NCBI GenBank assembly: GCA_937891595.1
Contig: CALATF010000010.1
Coordinates: forward strand, 1-13,106
From: an uncultured Clostridia bacterium
GTDB lineage: Bacteria > Bacillota > Clostridia > Christensenellales > UBA1242
Length of the DNA stretch: 13,106 nucleotides
Reading direction: 5' to 3'
Shown here: one piece after another, positions 6,452 through 13,038 of the stretch
Numbering within the stretch: the stretch's first letter is position 1
Layout of the letters: the number at the start of each line of letters is the position of its first letter
The notes under the pieces: generated by a model
What the model saw: only the letters and a program-made list of their open reading frames with translations
What the model was told of the DNA's origin: nothing
Database searches by the model: none
Made by a program: the position numbers and the translations under genes

Positions 6452-9400
6452 TTATTTATTATTTGTTTTATTATCATCATCATTCTTAACTTCTTCTTGT
6501 TTTAGTTTATTAAATTCTTCTACAACTTGTTTTTTACGTTTTTTAATTTCCCTTATTTCTTCAGCTTTAATGTTTTCTGGTTCTTTAGAGTAGGAAATAG
6601 CAGAATTTAAATAATCTATTTCTTTATTTATTTTATTTATTTCTTTAATATGAGTAGAATATAATTTTTCTTTTTTAGTTAAATTAGATTCTTTGCCAGA
6701 TTCTTCTTCGTATTTAGCTTGAAGTTTATCACGACTTTCAATAAGTTCAGCTAATTTTTTATTTATTTCTTCTAATTTCTTTTCTCTATTTAACTTTAAT
6801 TCTCTTTTAATTTCGTTTTCATCTACTGAAATAGGAGATTTAACATATTCTGTTTCTTTTACTTTAGCAACTTTCTTTTTAGGTATTCTTCTAATTAAAT
6901 AACCAGCAATAGCAAAACCTAGAGCAATTACTAAAATGATAGAAGACAATAACGCCCAAATGTTAATTTCGGAAGGGACTTCTTCGTTGTTTGATGTGTT
7001 TGAGTTTTCGTTATTTGCTTGTTTATCAGCAGTTACAACTTTTGTTATTAATGTTGTATCACTTGCTTTTTGACTTGCATATTCTGTTTTTGTTATGTCA
7101 CTTACTTTTACATCGTCAAAATAAACTTTACCTTCAGTGGAATAATTTTCAGCATTGTTACCAAGTCCTAATAAAACTTTAACTGTTTGTTCCTTTTCGG
7201 ATAAAACATAAATAGAGTATTTAACCCATCCATTATTATCTTCAGTGTTAGTAACAATACTATCAATTCTTGTTTTTTCGTTTCTTGTAATTTCGTTATC
7301 TTGATTTACAGATACAACTTCAAAGATTGCACCACTTTTTGTTAAGTTTTCAATGTCACTAAAATCTGTTTTAATCCAAACTGAAAATTCATAATAGGCG
7401 TTAGCTTTAAGTTTGTAAGTGTAGTTAGATGTTAATAATTGATGAGTAGAAACATTGTTAGTTATAACTAATATATTTTTATCATTAGCTTCTTGTCTAG
7501 TTTTAATGTTAGATAGGGAAGTATCTAAAATTCCATTATAAATAGCACTTTGGTTATTCGTATCTTGATTATAAATAGAGTAGGTTGTATTAGTGTATAA
7601 ATCATTTACTTTATTTGATGAACTATTGTAAAAACTATCTACAAGCAAATCACAATAAATGCTATTTGAAGTTGATAAGATATCACTTGTAGTTAAATCT
7701 ACGTCACTTGTATGTTGAACATAATCAAAGAATGAATAATTGTTTTCGTTGTTACCATGGGTGCCAAGTTCTAAATTAACTTCTTGACTTGAAATGCCAT
7801 TTTTAATGAATACTGTGTAGTTTGTCCATTCACTTGCTGTAATATTATCTTTTACTGCAATAGTATTTCCATTTTTATCTATAATTCTTATAAATGCTTT
7901 TGCATTTTTAAGTGTTTTAACAGCTACTTCTATTTTGTATACACTAGCTTCACTAGAAGAACTTGAGTCTAATGTAAAACTATCAGAAGTAAAGAAAACA
8001 TCTTTGTTTGTGTTATTTCTTACCATTAAAACATTTTCATATGTTGTGTTTACATTAATTAATTCATCTATTTCTTCATTTTCTTTTAATAATGGATGAG
8101 CAGTATTTGGCCCTGGATTATCTTTATTTGTTAAACCATATGTTAAGCAATCAACATCAAAATATTCTTTTCTTACACGAATTACACCACTTAAACCATT
8201 TGAATTTTCTGAAGCTTTCCAGTTCTTTGGTAAAGCAGGGTAGGAAATATTAGAAGTTTCATTTGCAACAAAATCAAATGATCCATTGATAATTGTTTCA
8301 GTATTTTTAACATTTTTACTTAAATCAAGCTCGTTAGTAGAAGATTTTTTATTATATTCACTTTCATTAATTTTTTCAAGAGTAATATTATCTATAATAG
8401 CCCAACCTGAAATGTCTTTATCACTTCCTAAAGCAAAGGACAAACTAACATCAACATCTTTTTTAGCGTTACCTCTTATATAGAAATCTATTAGTTTGAA
8501 ACCATTGTAACTTTCATTAGAACCAGAAGAAGAAGTAATGCTTGTTTGAGTTGTTGTTATTTCATCATTATCGGTTAAGGTTATATCTAATCCACCGTTT
8601 GAAAGATTTCCTGTTTTTACTAACATGCTTAATTTATAAAAGCCATGTTGTTTAATATTTAATTTGTTAGTTTCAGCAGAATTGACTTTTGTTTTTGTTT
8701 CCTTAGTATTTGCTATAAATAGGGAATTTTCATTTTCATGAACAAAAGTATTTGCTACATTTGTGTTTATTGTTTCATCAAAATTTGTTTTAATATATTG
8801 ATGAATACTGTTAGTAGATTTGATACCTGCTATAGATTTGCTATTGTCGTTATTTACATCTAAAACCCAACTTTCATCTAAATCTTCAAAGTTAGAGTTG
8901 TTAAAAGCAGGAACAAAGTCGTTGTTTAAATTAATTATTCTTTGGTTATCTTCTGAAGCAGTAAAGTAGTCGGAATTTGAAATTTCATATAATTGTACAT
9001 AATCAAAGAAAACAGCACCTTCAGAATCAACTGTTGTTTTATTTCCTAATCTTAATTCAATGTTGAATTTAGAAGCATTAAAAGTGTCTGTTGCTATAAA
9101 AAAGTTATAAGTTTTCCAAGCACCTGAAGTATGAATACTATAAAAGTTTTCTTTACTAGATAAGGAAGTATAAATTGAAGCAGTTGCATCATATAAAATT
9201 GAACCGTCGCCAGATTTTATACCAGTTTTACAACGGATAGATAATAAGTAATATTTAGAAGCTTCAAGTTCAATTTCATCACTAACATAAGCAAACTTAG
9301 TTGCTTCGCTTTTAGCTTGAATCATAAGTATGTTTTTGTCAGAAGAATTTATATTTTCATCATAACCAGGGTTTTCTAATAAACCATATTTGTTGTTTTT

Positions 9401-9697
9401 TGTTGAAGCAAAAGTTGTAGTGTCAACATTAATAACCCCACTGTTTACACTATTAGAATCTGCTCCTGTTTCAGTTTTCCAACCAGAAGATAATTTGTTA
9501 GGTTGACCATTTATGTCAGAAGAAGAACTAGTAGCAAAATCACCATTAGTTATGTTGTTTGTATTTTTAGAAAAATAGTGTGTAACTGTTTCTTTTGCAT
9601 AAAGGTTTGTAATTAATGCAAAACTATTAGTAAAGAAAGTACAAACTGCAAAAATTAATACAAATAATATTTTTTTTGTTAAAGTAAATGTTTTCAT
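6452..9697 (-). CDS. Large repeat-containing surface protein with signal peptide, C-terminal TM and cytoplasmic coiled coil
   Basis: I do not recognise this 1081-residue protein as a named family. A signal peptide fills residues 1-34 (lysines, a hydrophobic core, likely cleavage after LYA). Four diverged repeats of about 180-200 residues follow, at about 49-240, 263-444, 467-666 and 680-869. Each carries the same landmarks in order: an NGxF-like opening, an N(I/V/S)L(M/F/V) strand, YxxxxxxKT, an aromatic strand ending FFI-like, an LxLG strand, and a closing FFDYVQ/YFDDVK strand. This pattern resembles carbohydrate-binding beta-sandwich modules, which is an inference. A low-complexity Asn/Glu linker (about 888-910) leads to one membrane helix (912-935), then RRIPKKK and a charged coiled coil (about 958-1070). 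Expected topology is repeats outside, coil inside. No sortase motif or catalytic domain is visible. AAAAGG six bases before the ATG supports the start. Confidence 0.88.
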   Translation of the reverse strand: MKTFTLTKKILFVLIFAVCTFFTNSFALITNLYAKETVTHYFSKNTNNITNGDFATSSSSDINGQPNKLSSGWKTETGADSNSVNSGVINVDTTTFASTKNNKYGLLENPGYDENINSSDKNILMIQAKSEATKFAYVSDEIELEASKYYLLSIRCKTGIKSGDGSILYDATASIYTSLSSKENFYSIHTSGAWKTYNFFIATDTFNASKFNIELRLGNKTTVDSEGAVFFDYVQLYEISNSDYFTASEDNQRIINLNNDFVPAFNNSNFEDLDESWVLDVNNDNSKSIAGIKSTNSIHQYIKTNFDETINTNVANTFVHENENSLFIANTKETKTKVNSAETNKLNIKQHGFYKLSMLVKTGNLSNGGLDITLTDNDEITTTQTSITSSSGSNESYNGFKLIDFYIRGNAKKDVDVSLSFALGSDKDISGWAIIDNITLEKINESEYNKKSSTNELDLSKNVKNTETIINGSFDFVANETSNISYPALPKNWKASENSNGLSGVIRVRKEYFDVDCLTYGLTNKDNPGPNTAHPLLKENEEIDELINVNTTYENVLMVRNNTNKDVFFTSDSFTLDSSSSSEASVYKIEVAVKTLKNAKAFIRIIDKNGNTIAVKDNITASEWTNYTVFIKNGISSQEVNLELGTHGNNENNYSFFDYVQHTSDVDLTTSDILSTSNSIYCDLLVDSFYNSSSNKVNDLYTNTTYSIYNQDTNNQSAIYNGILDTSLSNIKTRQEANDKNILVITNNVSTHQLLTSNYTYKLKANAYYEFSVWIKTDFSDIENLTKSGAIFEVVSVNQDNEITRNEKTRIDSIVTNTEDNNGWVKYSIYVLSEKEQTVKVLLGLGNNAENYSTEGKVYFDDVKVSDITKTEYASQKASDTTLITKVVTADKQANNENSNTSNNEEVPSEINIWALLSSIILVIALGFAIAGYLIRRIPKKKVAKVKETEYVKSPISVDENEIKRELKLNREKKLEEINKKLAELIESRDKLQAKYEEESGKESNLTKKEKLYSTHIKEINKINKEIDYLNSAISYSKEPENIKAEEIREIKKRKKQVVEEFNKLKQEEVKNDDDNKTNNK
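7091..7660 (-). repeat. Surface protein repeat 4 (residues 680-869)
   Basis: The front part is poorly conserved (IYNGIL at 719, no matching Trp). The rest matches well: NILVITN at 741, YYEFSVWIKTD at 768, WVKYSIYV at 824, VLLGLGNN at 841 and GKVYFDDVKVSDIT at 857-870. TEYASQKAS is the junction. Confidence 0.7.
7700..8299 (-). repeat. Surface protein repeat 3 (residues 467-666)
   Basis: This unit is closest in layout to repeat 1: IINGSF at 469, W493, GVIRV at 504, YGLTNKDNPG at 520, NVLMVRN at 555, VYKIEVAVKT at 586, WTNYTVFI at 624, VNLELG at 640 and YSFFDYVQ at 654. Confidence 0.75.
8366..8911 (-). repeat. Surface protein repeat 2 (residues 263-444)
   Basis: This is the most diverged opening (FNNSNF at 265, W277). 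It keeps NSLFIAN at 324, FYKLSMLVKTG at 353-363, FKLIDFYI at 400, VSLSFALGS at 417 and GWAIIDNITLEKIN at 431-444. SEYNKKS is the junction. Confidence 0.7.
8978..9553 (-). repeat. Surface protein repeat 1 (residues 49-240)
   Basis: Landmarks are ITNGDF at 49, W73, KNILMIQ at 121, YYLLSIRCKTG at 149-159, WKTYNFFI at 194, IELRLGN at 213 and AVFFDYVQLYEIS at 228-240. SDYFTAS (242-248) forms the junction to the next unit. Confidence 0.75.
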
Positions 9698-9703
9698 AGC
9701 ATA

Positions 9704-9709
9704 CCTTTT
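9704..9709 (-). promoter_or_regulatory. Ribosome binding site of the surface protein gene
   Basis: AAAAGG on the minus strand lies six bases before the ATG and fixes the start of this long gene. Confidence 0.7.
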
Positions 9710-9730
9710 AAATGATTTTTTATAATTGTG

Positions 9731-9758
9731 ATTGCATTCCTAAATTAATAGTTGCAAT
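9731..9758. repeat. ATTGCA / TGCAAT inverted repeat
   Basis: ATTGCA (9731-9736) and TGCAAT (9753-9758) are 16 bases apart, in the leader of the surface protein gene. A third copy, the palindrome AATTGCAATT (9799-9808), covers that gene's -35 box. The spacing could suit a DNA-binding regulator or a leader hairpin. Confidence 0.4.
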
Positions 9759-9777
9759 ACACCACAATAACCTTTGT

Positions 9778-9806
9778 ATTATATAACAACTAACAATAAA
9801 TTGCAA
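9778..9806 (-). promoter_or_regulatory. Promoter of the surface protein gene (TTGCAA-17-TATAAT)
   Basis: On the minus strand, TTGCAA (9806-9801) and a perfect TATAAT (9783-9778) are 17 bases apart, the same pair of boxes as the J-protein promoter. Transcription would start near 9771, giving a leader of about 74 bases that contains the ATTGCA/TGCAAT inverted repeat. Confidence 0.7.
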
Positions 9807-9828
9807 TTACTTTTATTCTTAAAAAGCA

Positions 9829-9847
9829 TTATTTTTAATAAAAATAA
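9829..9847. repeat. AT-only inverted repeat upstream of first TauE half
   Basis: TTATTTTTA and TAAAAATAA flank one A. The sequence is made only of A and T, so pairing is weak and chance is likely. It overlaps the candidate -35 box of the first TauE half. Confidence 0.25.
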
Positions 9848-9863
9848 TAAAAAAAAACATAAT
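9835..9863 (+). promoter_or_regulatory. Candidate promoter for first TauE half, placing the start at the ATG
   Basis: TTAATA (9835-9840), 17 bases, then CATAAT (9858-9863). The ATG at 9870 starts six bases after the -10 box, exactly the spacing seen at the J-protein gene. The -35 box matches at four of six positions, so this is weaker. Confidence 0.4.
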
Positions 9864-9869
9864 AAATTT

Positions 9870-10232
9870 ATGAGTAATCATTATAAAATTTTTTTGTTTT
9901 TATTATCATCTGTTTTTGTTGGACTAATTAATGGTTTGTTTGGCGGAGGAGGTGGCATGCTTTGTGTTCCTATTTTTAAATATTTCTTAAATTTAGAGGA
10001 TAAAAAAGCACATGCTACAGCCGTTTTAGTAATGGCTATTATAAGTATTCCCACTTTAATTGTTTACATTACAACAATTCAAGTTAACTTTTTACAAACT
10101 CTATTTTTAACTATAGGTGTGTTAATTGGAGGCCTAGTAGGAGCCAAATTATTAAAAACTTTAAATAATCAAACAATTAATATAATTTTTATTGTTATTA
10201 TGATTTCCGCAGGTTTAAAAATGTTGTTTTAA
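9870..10232 (+). CDS. Half-length TauE/SafE (TSUP) transporter subunit, first of a pair
   Basis: A 120-residue membrane protein matching one half of the TauE/SafE family (full-length members are about 240-260 residues with about eight helices). Four hydrophobic segments lie at about 6-24, 48-68, 73-93 and 102-119. The glycine-rich family motif is LINGLFGGGGGMLCVPIF (19-36), followed by KKAHATAVLVM (45-55) and GAKLLKTLNN (91-100). The family exports small anions or organosulfur compounds; the substrate here is unknown. The frame extends back to a TTG at 9774, but that start would overlap the divergent promoter and add a non-hydrophobic Asn/Lys-rich extension, so ATG 9870 is preferred. No Shine-Dalgarno precedes it. 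The partner half begins 29 bases downstream, and the two presumably assemble together. Confidence 0.85.
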   Translation: MSNHYKIFLFLLSSVFVGLINGLFGGGGGMLCVPIFKYFLNLEDKKAHATAVLVMAIISIPTLIVYITTIQVNFLQTLFLTIGVLIGGLVGAKLLKTLNNQTINIIFIVIMISAGLKMLF

Positions 10233-10261
10233 TGCTTTTATAAAAATAAAAGAGGATAAGT

Positions 10262-10639
10262 ATGAATATATTCTTATTAATATTACTAGGGATTGTTGGA
10301 GGTGTCGCGGGTGGAATGGGTTTAGGTGGTGGCACTATTTTAATTCCATTATTAACTATTTTTCTAAATGTGGCACAAAAACAAGCCCAATTTTTAAATG
10401 TATTTTCGTTTGTAATTATGGCAATTTTTATTATAATTTTTCACATTAAAAACAAGCTAGTAACTGTTTTTCCTGCTTTAATATTTTCTTCTTTTGGAGT
10501 TGTTTTTTCTTTTGCAACTTCGTTATTTGTAAAAAACATTTCTAATAATGTTTTAAAAGTTTGGTTTGGTATTTTTTTACTAGTTTTAGCTGGGGTGCAA
10601 ATTATAGCATTGATAACAAAGAAAAAACAAAAAAAATAA
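10262..10639 (+). CDS. Half-length TauE/SafE (TSUP) transporter subunit, second of a pair
   Basis: A 125-residue membrane protein that repeats the layout of the preceding half: the glycine-rich motif IVGGVAGGMGLGGGTILIPL (11-30), then KQAQFLNVFSFVIMA (40-54), two more hydrophobic segments, and a closing NNVLKVWFGIFLLVLAGVQI (95-114). The C-terminus is a basic tail, KKKQKK. Four helices are expected. AGAGGA (10251-10255 region), six bases before the ATG, gives a good ribosome site. Having no visible promoter in the 29-base gap, it is probably co-transcribed with the first half. Together the two give the eight helices of a normal TauE protein, so a heterodimer is the simplest model. No hairpin terminator was found before the ferredoxin promoter. 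Confidence 0.87.
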   Translation: MNIFLLILLGIVGGVAGGMGLGGGTILIPLLTIFLNVAQKQAQFLNVFSFVIMAIFIIIFHIKNKLVTVFPALIFSSFGVVFSFATSLFVKNISNNVLKVWFGIFLLVLAGVQIIALITKKKQKK

Positions 10640-10648
10640 ATTTAAAAC

Positions 10649-10678
10649 TTTACAAATGTATGGTTGCTGTGCTAGACT
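10649..10678 (+). promoter_or_regulatory. Ferredoxin promoter with extended -10
   Basis: TTTACA (10649-10654), 18 bases, then TAGACT (10673-10678) preceded by TGC, an extended -10 element that compensates for the imperfect hexamer. The start site would be near 10685. Confidence 0.6.
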
Positions 10679-10691
10679 AACTTCAGTTAGT
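10676..10691. promoter_or_regulatory. Palindrome over the ferredoxin transcription start (operator candidate)
   Basis: ACTAACT and AGTTAGT are perfect 7-base arms around TC. The repeat overlaps the end of the -10 box and the predicted start site, the usual place for a repressor operator. It could instead form a short 5' hairpin that stabilises the message. Confidence 0.45.
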
Positions 10692-10707
10692 TAGGAGGAA
10701 AGTATTT

Positions 10708-10875
10708 ATGGTAGATAAAGATAAATGTATCGGTTGTGGCGCTTGCGAAGGTATTTGCCCAGTAGGAGCTATTAAAATTGTAGATGGCAAATCTGAAATT
10801 GATGATAGCGTTTGCATTAAATGCGGTAGCTGTGAAGGTATTTGCCCAGTAGAAGCAATTACTATCAAAAAGTAA
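10708..10875 (+). CDS. 2[4Fe-4S] ferredoxin, clostridial type
   Basis: A 55-residue bacterial ferredoxin, the standard size for the clostridial type, carrying low-potential electrons between oxidoreductases such as pyruvate:ferredoxin oxidoreductase and hydrogenase. Both cluster motifs are complete: C7, C10, C13, C17 with CP at 17-18, and C36, C39, C42, C46 with CP at 46-47. The two halves are clear duplicates (CIGCGACEGICPVGAI and CIKCGSCEGICPVEAI). A strong AGGAGG (10693-10698) lies nine bases before the ATG, and the gene has its own promoter and strong terminator, so it looks like a well-expressed single-gene unit. Its richer GC content fits a highly expressed gene. The gene is short enough to be missed by a length cut-off. 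A minus-strand frame over the same bases is an artefact. Confidence 0.97.
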   Translation: MVDKDKCIGCGACEGICPVGAIKIVDGKSEIDDSVCIKCGSCEGICPVEAITIKK

Positions 10876-10895
10876 TACTTTAAAAGTTGTATTTT

Positions 10896-10933
10896 AAAAT
10901 AATGCCGGGATAATATCCGGCATTATTTTTATT
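10896..10933 (+). terminator. Strong rho-independent terminator of the ferredoxin gene
   Basis: AAAATAATGCCGG (10896-10908) pairs fully with CCGGCATTATTTT (10917-10929), with an 8-base loop and a T-rich tail. It is the most GC-rich hairpin in the window. Confidence 0.93.
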
Positions 10934-10960
10934 TGTAAAAAGATGTAAGTTAAAAATACA

Positions 10961-10989
10961 TTGACTTGTTTTAAAATTTAATATATAAT
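10961..10989 (+). promoter_or_regulatory. Promoter of the Ppx/GppA-HD gene (TTGACT-17-TATAAT)
   Basis: TTGACT (10961-10966) and TATAAT (10984-10989) are separated by 17 bases, the closest match to the vegetative consensus in the window. The predicted start near 10996 leaves a leader of about 23 bases with AAAGGAG at 11002-11008. Confidence 0.8.
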
Positions 10990-11018
10990 TCAAGCAGAAT
11001 TAAAGGAGCACTAGTAAA

Positions 11019-12530
11019 TTGGAAAAAATAGCAATAGTAGATTTAGGAAGCAGTAAAATAGATTTAATTCTTGCAAACATTTTGCCTTCAGGTAATTTTT
11101 CAGTTTTTGAAGAAATGAGCGAAACAGTAAAAATAGTTAACGATTTTGACGGGGAAGGCTTGCTTAGAATAGCAAGAAGTAACGAAGCTTTAACTATTTT
11201 AAAAATGTATAAAATGGTTTGCGAAGTAAACAAAATTACAAATATCATAGCAGTTGGTTCACATAACTTAAAAACTTTAAAGAATTATAAAAGTTTTATG
11301 GATGAAATTTATAATACTTGTGGTTTTAAGTTTAAGCTACTTACTCAAGAAGAAGAACTTTCTGCACTATATAATGGCGTTGTAAATTCTTTAGATATAC
11401 CTAAGGGTGTTATTTTTAATATAAGTGGTGGTTCAACAAGAATTGTTCAATACAATAGAAGAAACATTGTTAATCAAGTTGTAATTCCTTATGGAACTTA
11501 TACTATTGCTAAAGCAATGGAAGAAATTAAAGAACCTGAAAAAGCTTGTGAAAAAATGACTCAAGATTTTGCTAAACAATTAGAAAAAATTGAATGGTTA
11601 AAAAATGTTGAACCAGAATATTCTTTTATAGGCGTAGGAAATGCTTTTGAAAGTTGTGGAATGCTTAGCAGAAAAATAAGGAAATATCCTGTTGATGCTT
11701 CTCATAATTATAATATGACTTACAAAGATTTAACTAATGTGTTTGATTTAGTTAAAACTTTGGATATTGACAAAACAAAAAAGATCAAAGGTTTATCTGC
11801 CGCTAGGTCAGATGTTTTTGCAGCTGGAATTTCAATGATTAAGGCTGTTTTTGAAAATAATAACTTTGAAAATGTTTCTATTTCTACAAAAGGTATGAAA
11901 GAAGGAATTATTTATAGCTCCGCAGTCCCAGCAACTAATGAAAAACCTATTTCTGACTTATTAGGTTTTAGCTTAGATAATATCAAAAGTTTTTATGATA
12001 GCGATTATAACAACTCTAAGCAAGTAGGAGAGCTCGCATTAATATTATTTAGACAACTTAAAGTACTACATAAGTTGCCAAGAGGTTATATTAAAGTTTT
12101 AAGAATTGCTGCAGCCTTACATGATAGTGGTCAAAGAATTAAATTTTATGACCATGAAAAAAATAGTTTTCATGTAATACTTAATTCAGAAGTACTTGGT
12201 GTTACTCATAGGGAAATTGTTCTTGCTGCTTTTTCTAGTGCTAGCCAAAATTTAAGCGATTTCAGTTTAACTGAATGGATTAAATATAAAGATATTTTAA
12301 CAGAAGAAGACTTAGAAGCTGTAAGAAAGTTAGCTTTAATTGTAAGGTTAGCTGAAGCTCTTGATAAAACTCATAGAGGTGTAGTTCAAGACATAAGTTG
12401 TGATATTTTGGGTGATTCTGTTATTATGAAAACAATCGTTACTATTGATGCTTCGATAGAAATAAGAGAAGCTTTGAAGTCTTCTCAAGATTTCAAAAAA
12501 GTTTATAAGAAAACTTTAGAAGTTTTATAA
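11019..12530 (+). CDS. Ppx/GppA-like protein with HD domain, substituted at key active-site positions
   Basis: A 503-residue protein with the layout of long exopolyphosphatase/guanosine pentaphosphatase proteins: an actin-like ATPase-fold domain (about 1-300) and an HD-type C-terminal domain (about 310-503). Visible motifs are VDLGSSKIDLIL (7-18, phosphate loop 1), TQEEELSALYNGV (109-121, the usual place of the catalytic Glu), NISGGSTR (134-141, phosphate loop 2) and IGVGNAFES (204-212). HD-domain motifs are AAALHDSGQRI (364-374) and NSFHVILNSEVLG (382-394). Loop 2 normally reads DxGGGSxE; here D is N134 and E is R141, and loop 1 has SSK where SNS is usual. Activity on polyphosphate or pppGpp is therefore doubtful; a sensing role is possible. 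The start is TTG, supported by AAAGGAG ten bases upstream and the family N-terminus. The gene stands alone between two terminators. Confidence 0.87.
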   Translation: MEKIAIVDLGSSKIDLILANILPSGNFSVFEEMSETVKIVNDFDGEGLLRIARSNEALTILKMYKMVCEVNKITNIIAVGSHNLKTLKNYKSFMDEIYNTCGFKFKLLTQEEELSALYNGVVNSLDIPKGVIFNISGGSTRIVQYNRRNIVNQVVIPYGTYTIAKAMEEIKEPEKACEKMTQDFAKQLEKIEWLKNVEPEYSFIGVGNAFESCGMLSRKIRKYPVDASHNYNMTYKDLTNVFDLVKTLDIDKTKKIKGLSAARSDVFAAGISMIKAVFENNNFENVSISTKGMKEGIIYSSAVPATNEKPISDLLGFSLDNIKSFYDSDYNNSKQVGELALILFRQLKVLHKLPRGYIKVLRIAAALHDSGQRIKFYDHEKNSFHVILNSEVLGVTHREIVLAAFSSASQNLSDFSLTEWIKYKDILTEEDLEAVRKLALIVRLAEALDKTHRGVVQDISCDILGDSVIMKTIVTIDASIEIREALKSSQDFKKVYKKTLEVL

Positions 12531-12550
12531 TTTAAAATAAAAATAAAAAG

Positions 12551-12596
12551 TATCTGTGAAAGTTGGTAATTTTACTTTTGTCAGATATTTTTTTTT
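12551..12596 (+). terminator. Rho-independent terminator after the Ppx/GppA-HD gene
   Basis: TATCTG (12551-12556) pairs with CAGATA (12582-12587). The stem continues inward after a small internal loop with AAAGT/ACTTT, and nine T residues follow (12588-12596). Confidence 0.85.
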
Positions 12597-12604
12597 GTTA
12601 TACT
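12596..12604 (+). promoter_or_regulatory. Extended -10 promoter of the MreB-like frame
   Basis: TGTTATACT gives an extended -10 element (TG, one base, TATACT). The nearest -35-like box, TTGTCA (12578-12583), is only 15 bases away and lies inside the preceding terminator hairpin. Confidence 0.45.
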
Positions 12605-12636
12605 TATCTCATAATAGATAAAGGAAATAAAGTATT

Positions 12637-13038
12637 ATGGCTATTTATGAGTTGTGCATTGATATAGGCAGTAATTATACAACTATTTATAAAAGAGGTA
12701 GCGGTATAGTTTTAAGAGAACCTAGTTTGCTTTTACTTGAAACTGTTGGTAAAAATATGAAGGTTAACAAAATAGGCATAGAAGCTCACAGAGTTAGTGG
12801 TAAAATATCATCAAGCGAAGTTTTTGTTAAGCCTGTAATAGAGGGTGTTATTAAAAATGTTGAATTAACAAAAAAGATGGTTTCTTATTTCATAGGTAAA
12901 GTTGTTAGTTTTAAACTTATTAAACCAACCATAAAAATCATTGTGAGTTTGCCTACCAGCTTAAATCAACAACAATATGAAGATTATAATAAAATTGTTG
13001 AAGCATATCTTAAAGATTATACTGAATTAGAGGAATAG
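12637..13038 (+). pseudogene. MreB/Mbl-like protein, truncated after 133 residues
   Basis: The frame starts like MreB/Mbl, the bacterial actin that organises wall synthesis: CIDIGSNYTTIYKRGSGIVL (7-26, phosphate loop 1 and the next strand), the family hallmark GIVLREPS (23-30), VKPVIEGVIKNVELTKKMVSYFI (64-86), and IIVSLPTSLN (101-110), which corresponds to the usual VCVPSGIT strand. It then stops at TAG (13036-13038). Normal MreB is about 335-345 residues, so subdomain II, phosphate loop 2 and the adenosine site are absent. None of the three forward frames in the remaining 68 bases restores a recognisable MreB sequence. The start is sound: AAAGGA at 12620-12625 and ATG at 12637. It may be a pseudogene, a rearranged gene, an assembly-edge error, or a genuine short protein. 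The left part is also diverged from typical MreB. Confidence 0.65.

Noticed and set aside
9774..9869. TTG 9774 as the start of the first TauE half.
   Set aside because: It would overlap the divergent surface-gene promoter and add a 32-residue Asn/Lys-rich extension not seen in the family.
10683..10868. Minus-strand frame of 61 residues over the ferredoxin.
   Set aside because: It is the complement of the duplicated ferredoxin motifs, which explains its repetitive look. The plus strand has all eight cysteines, a ribosome site and a promoter.
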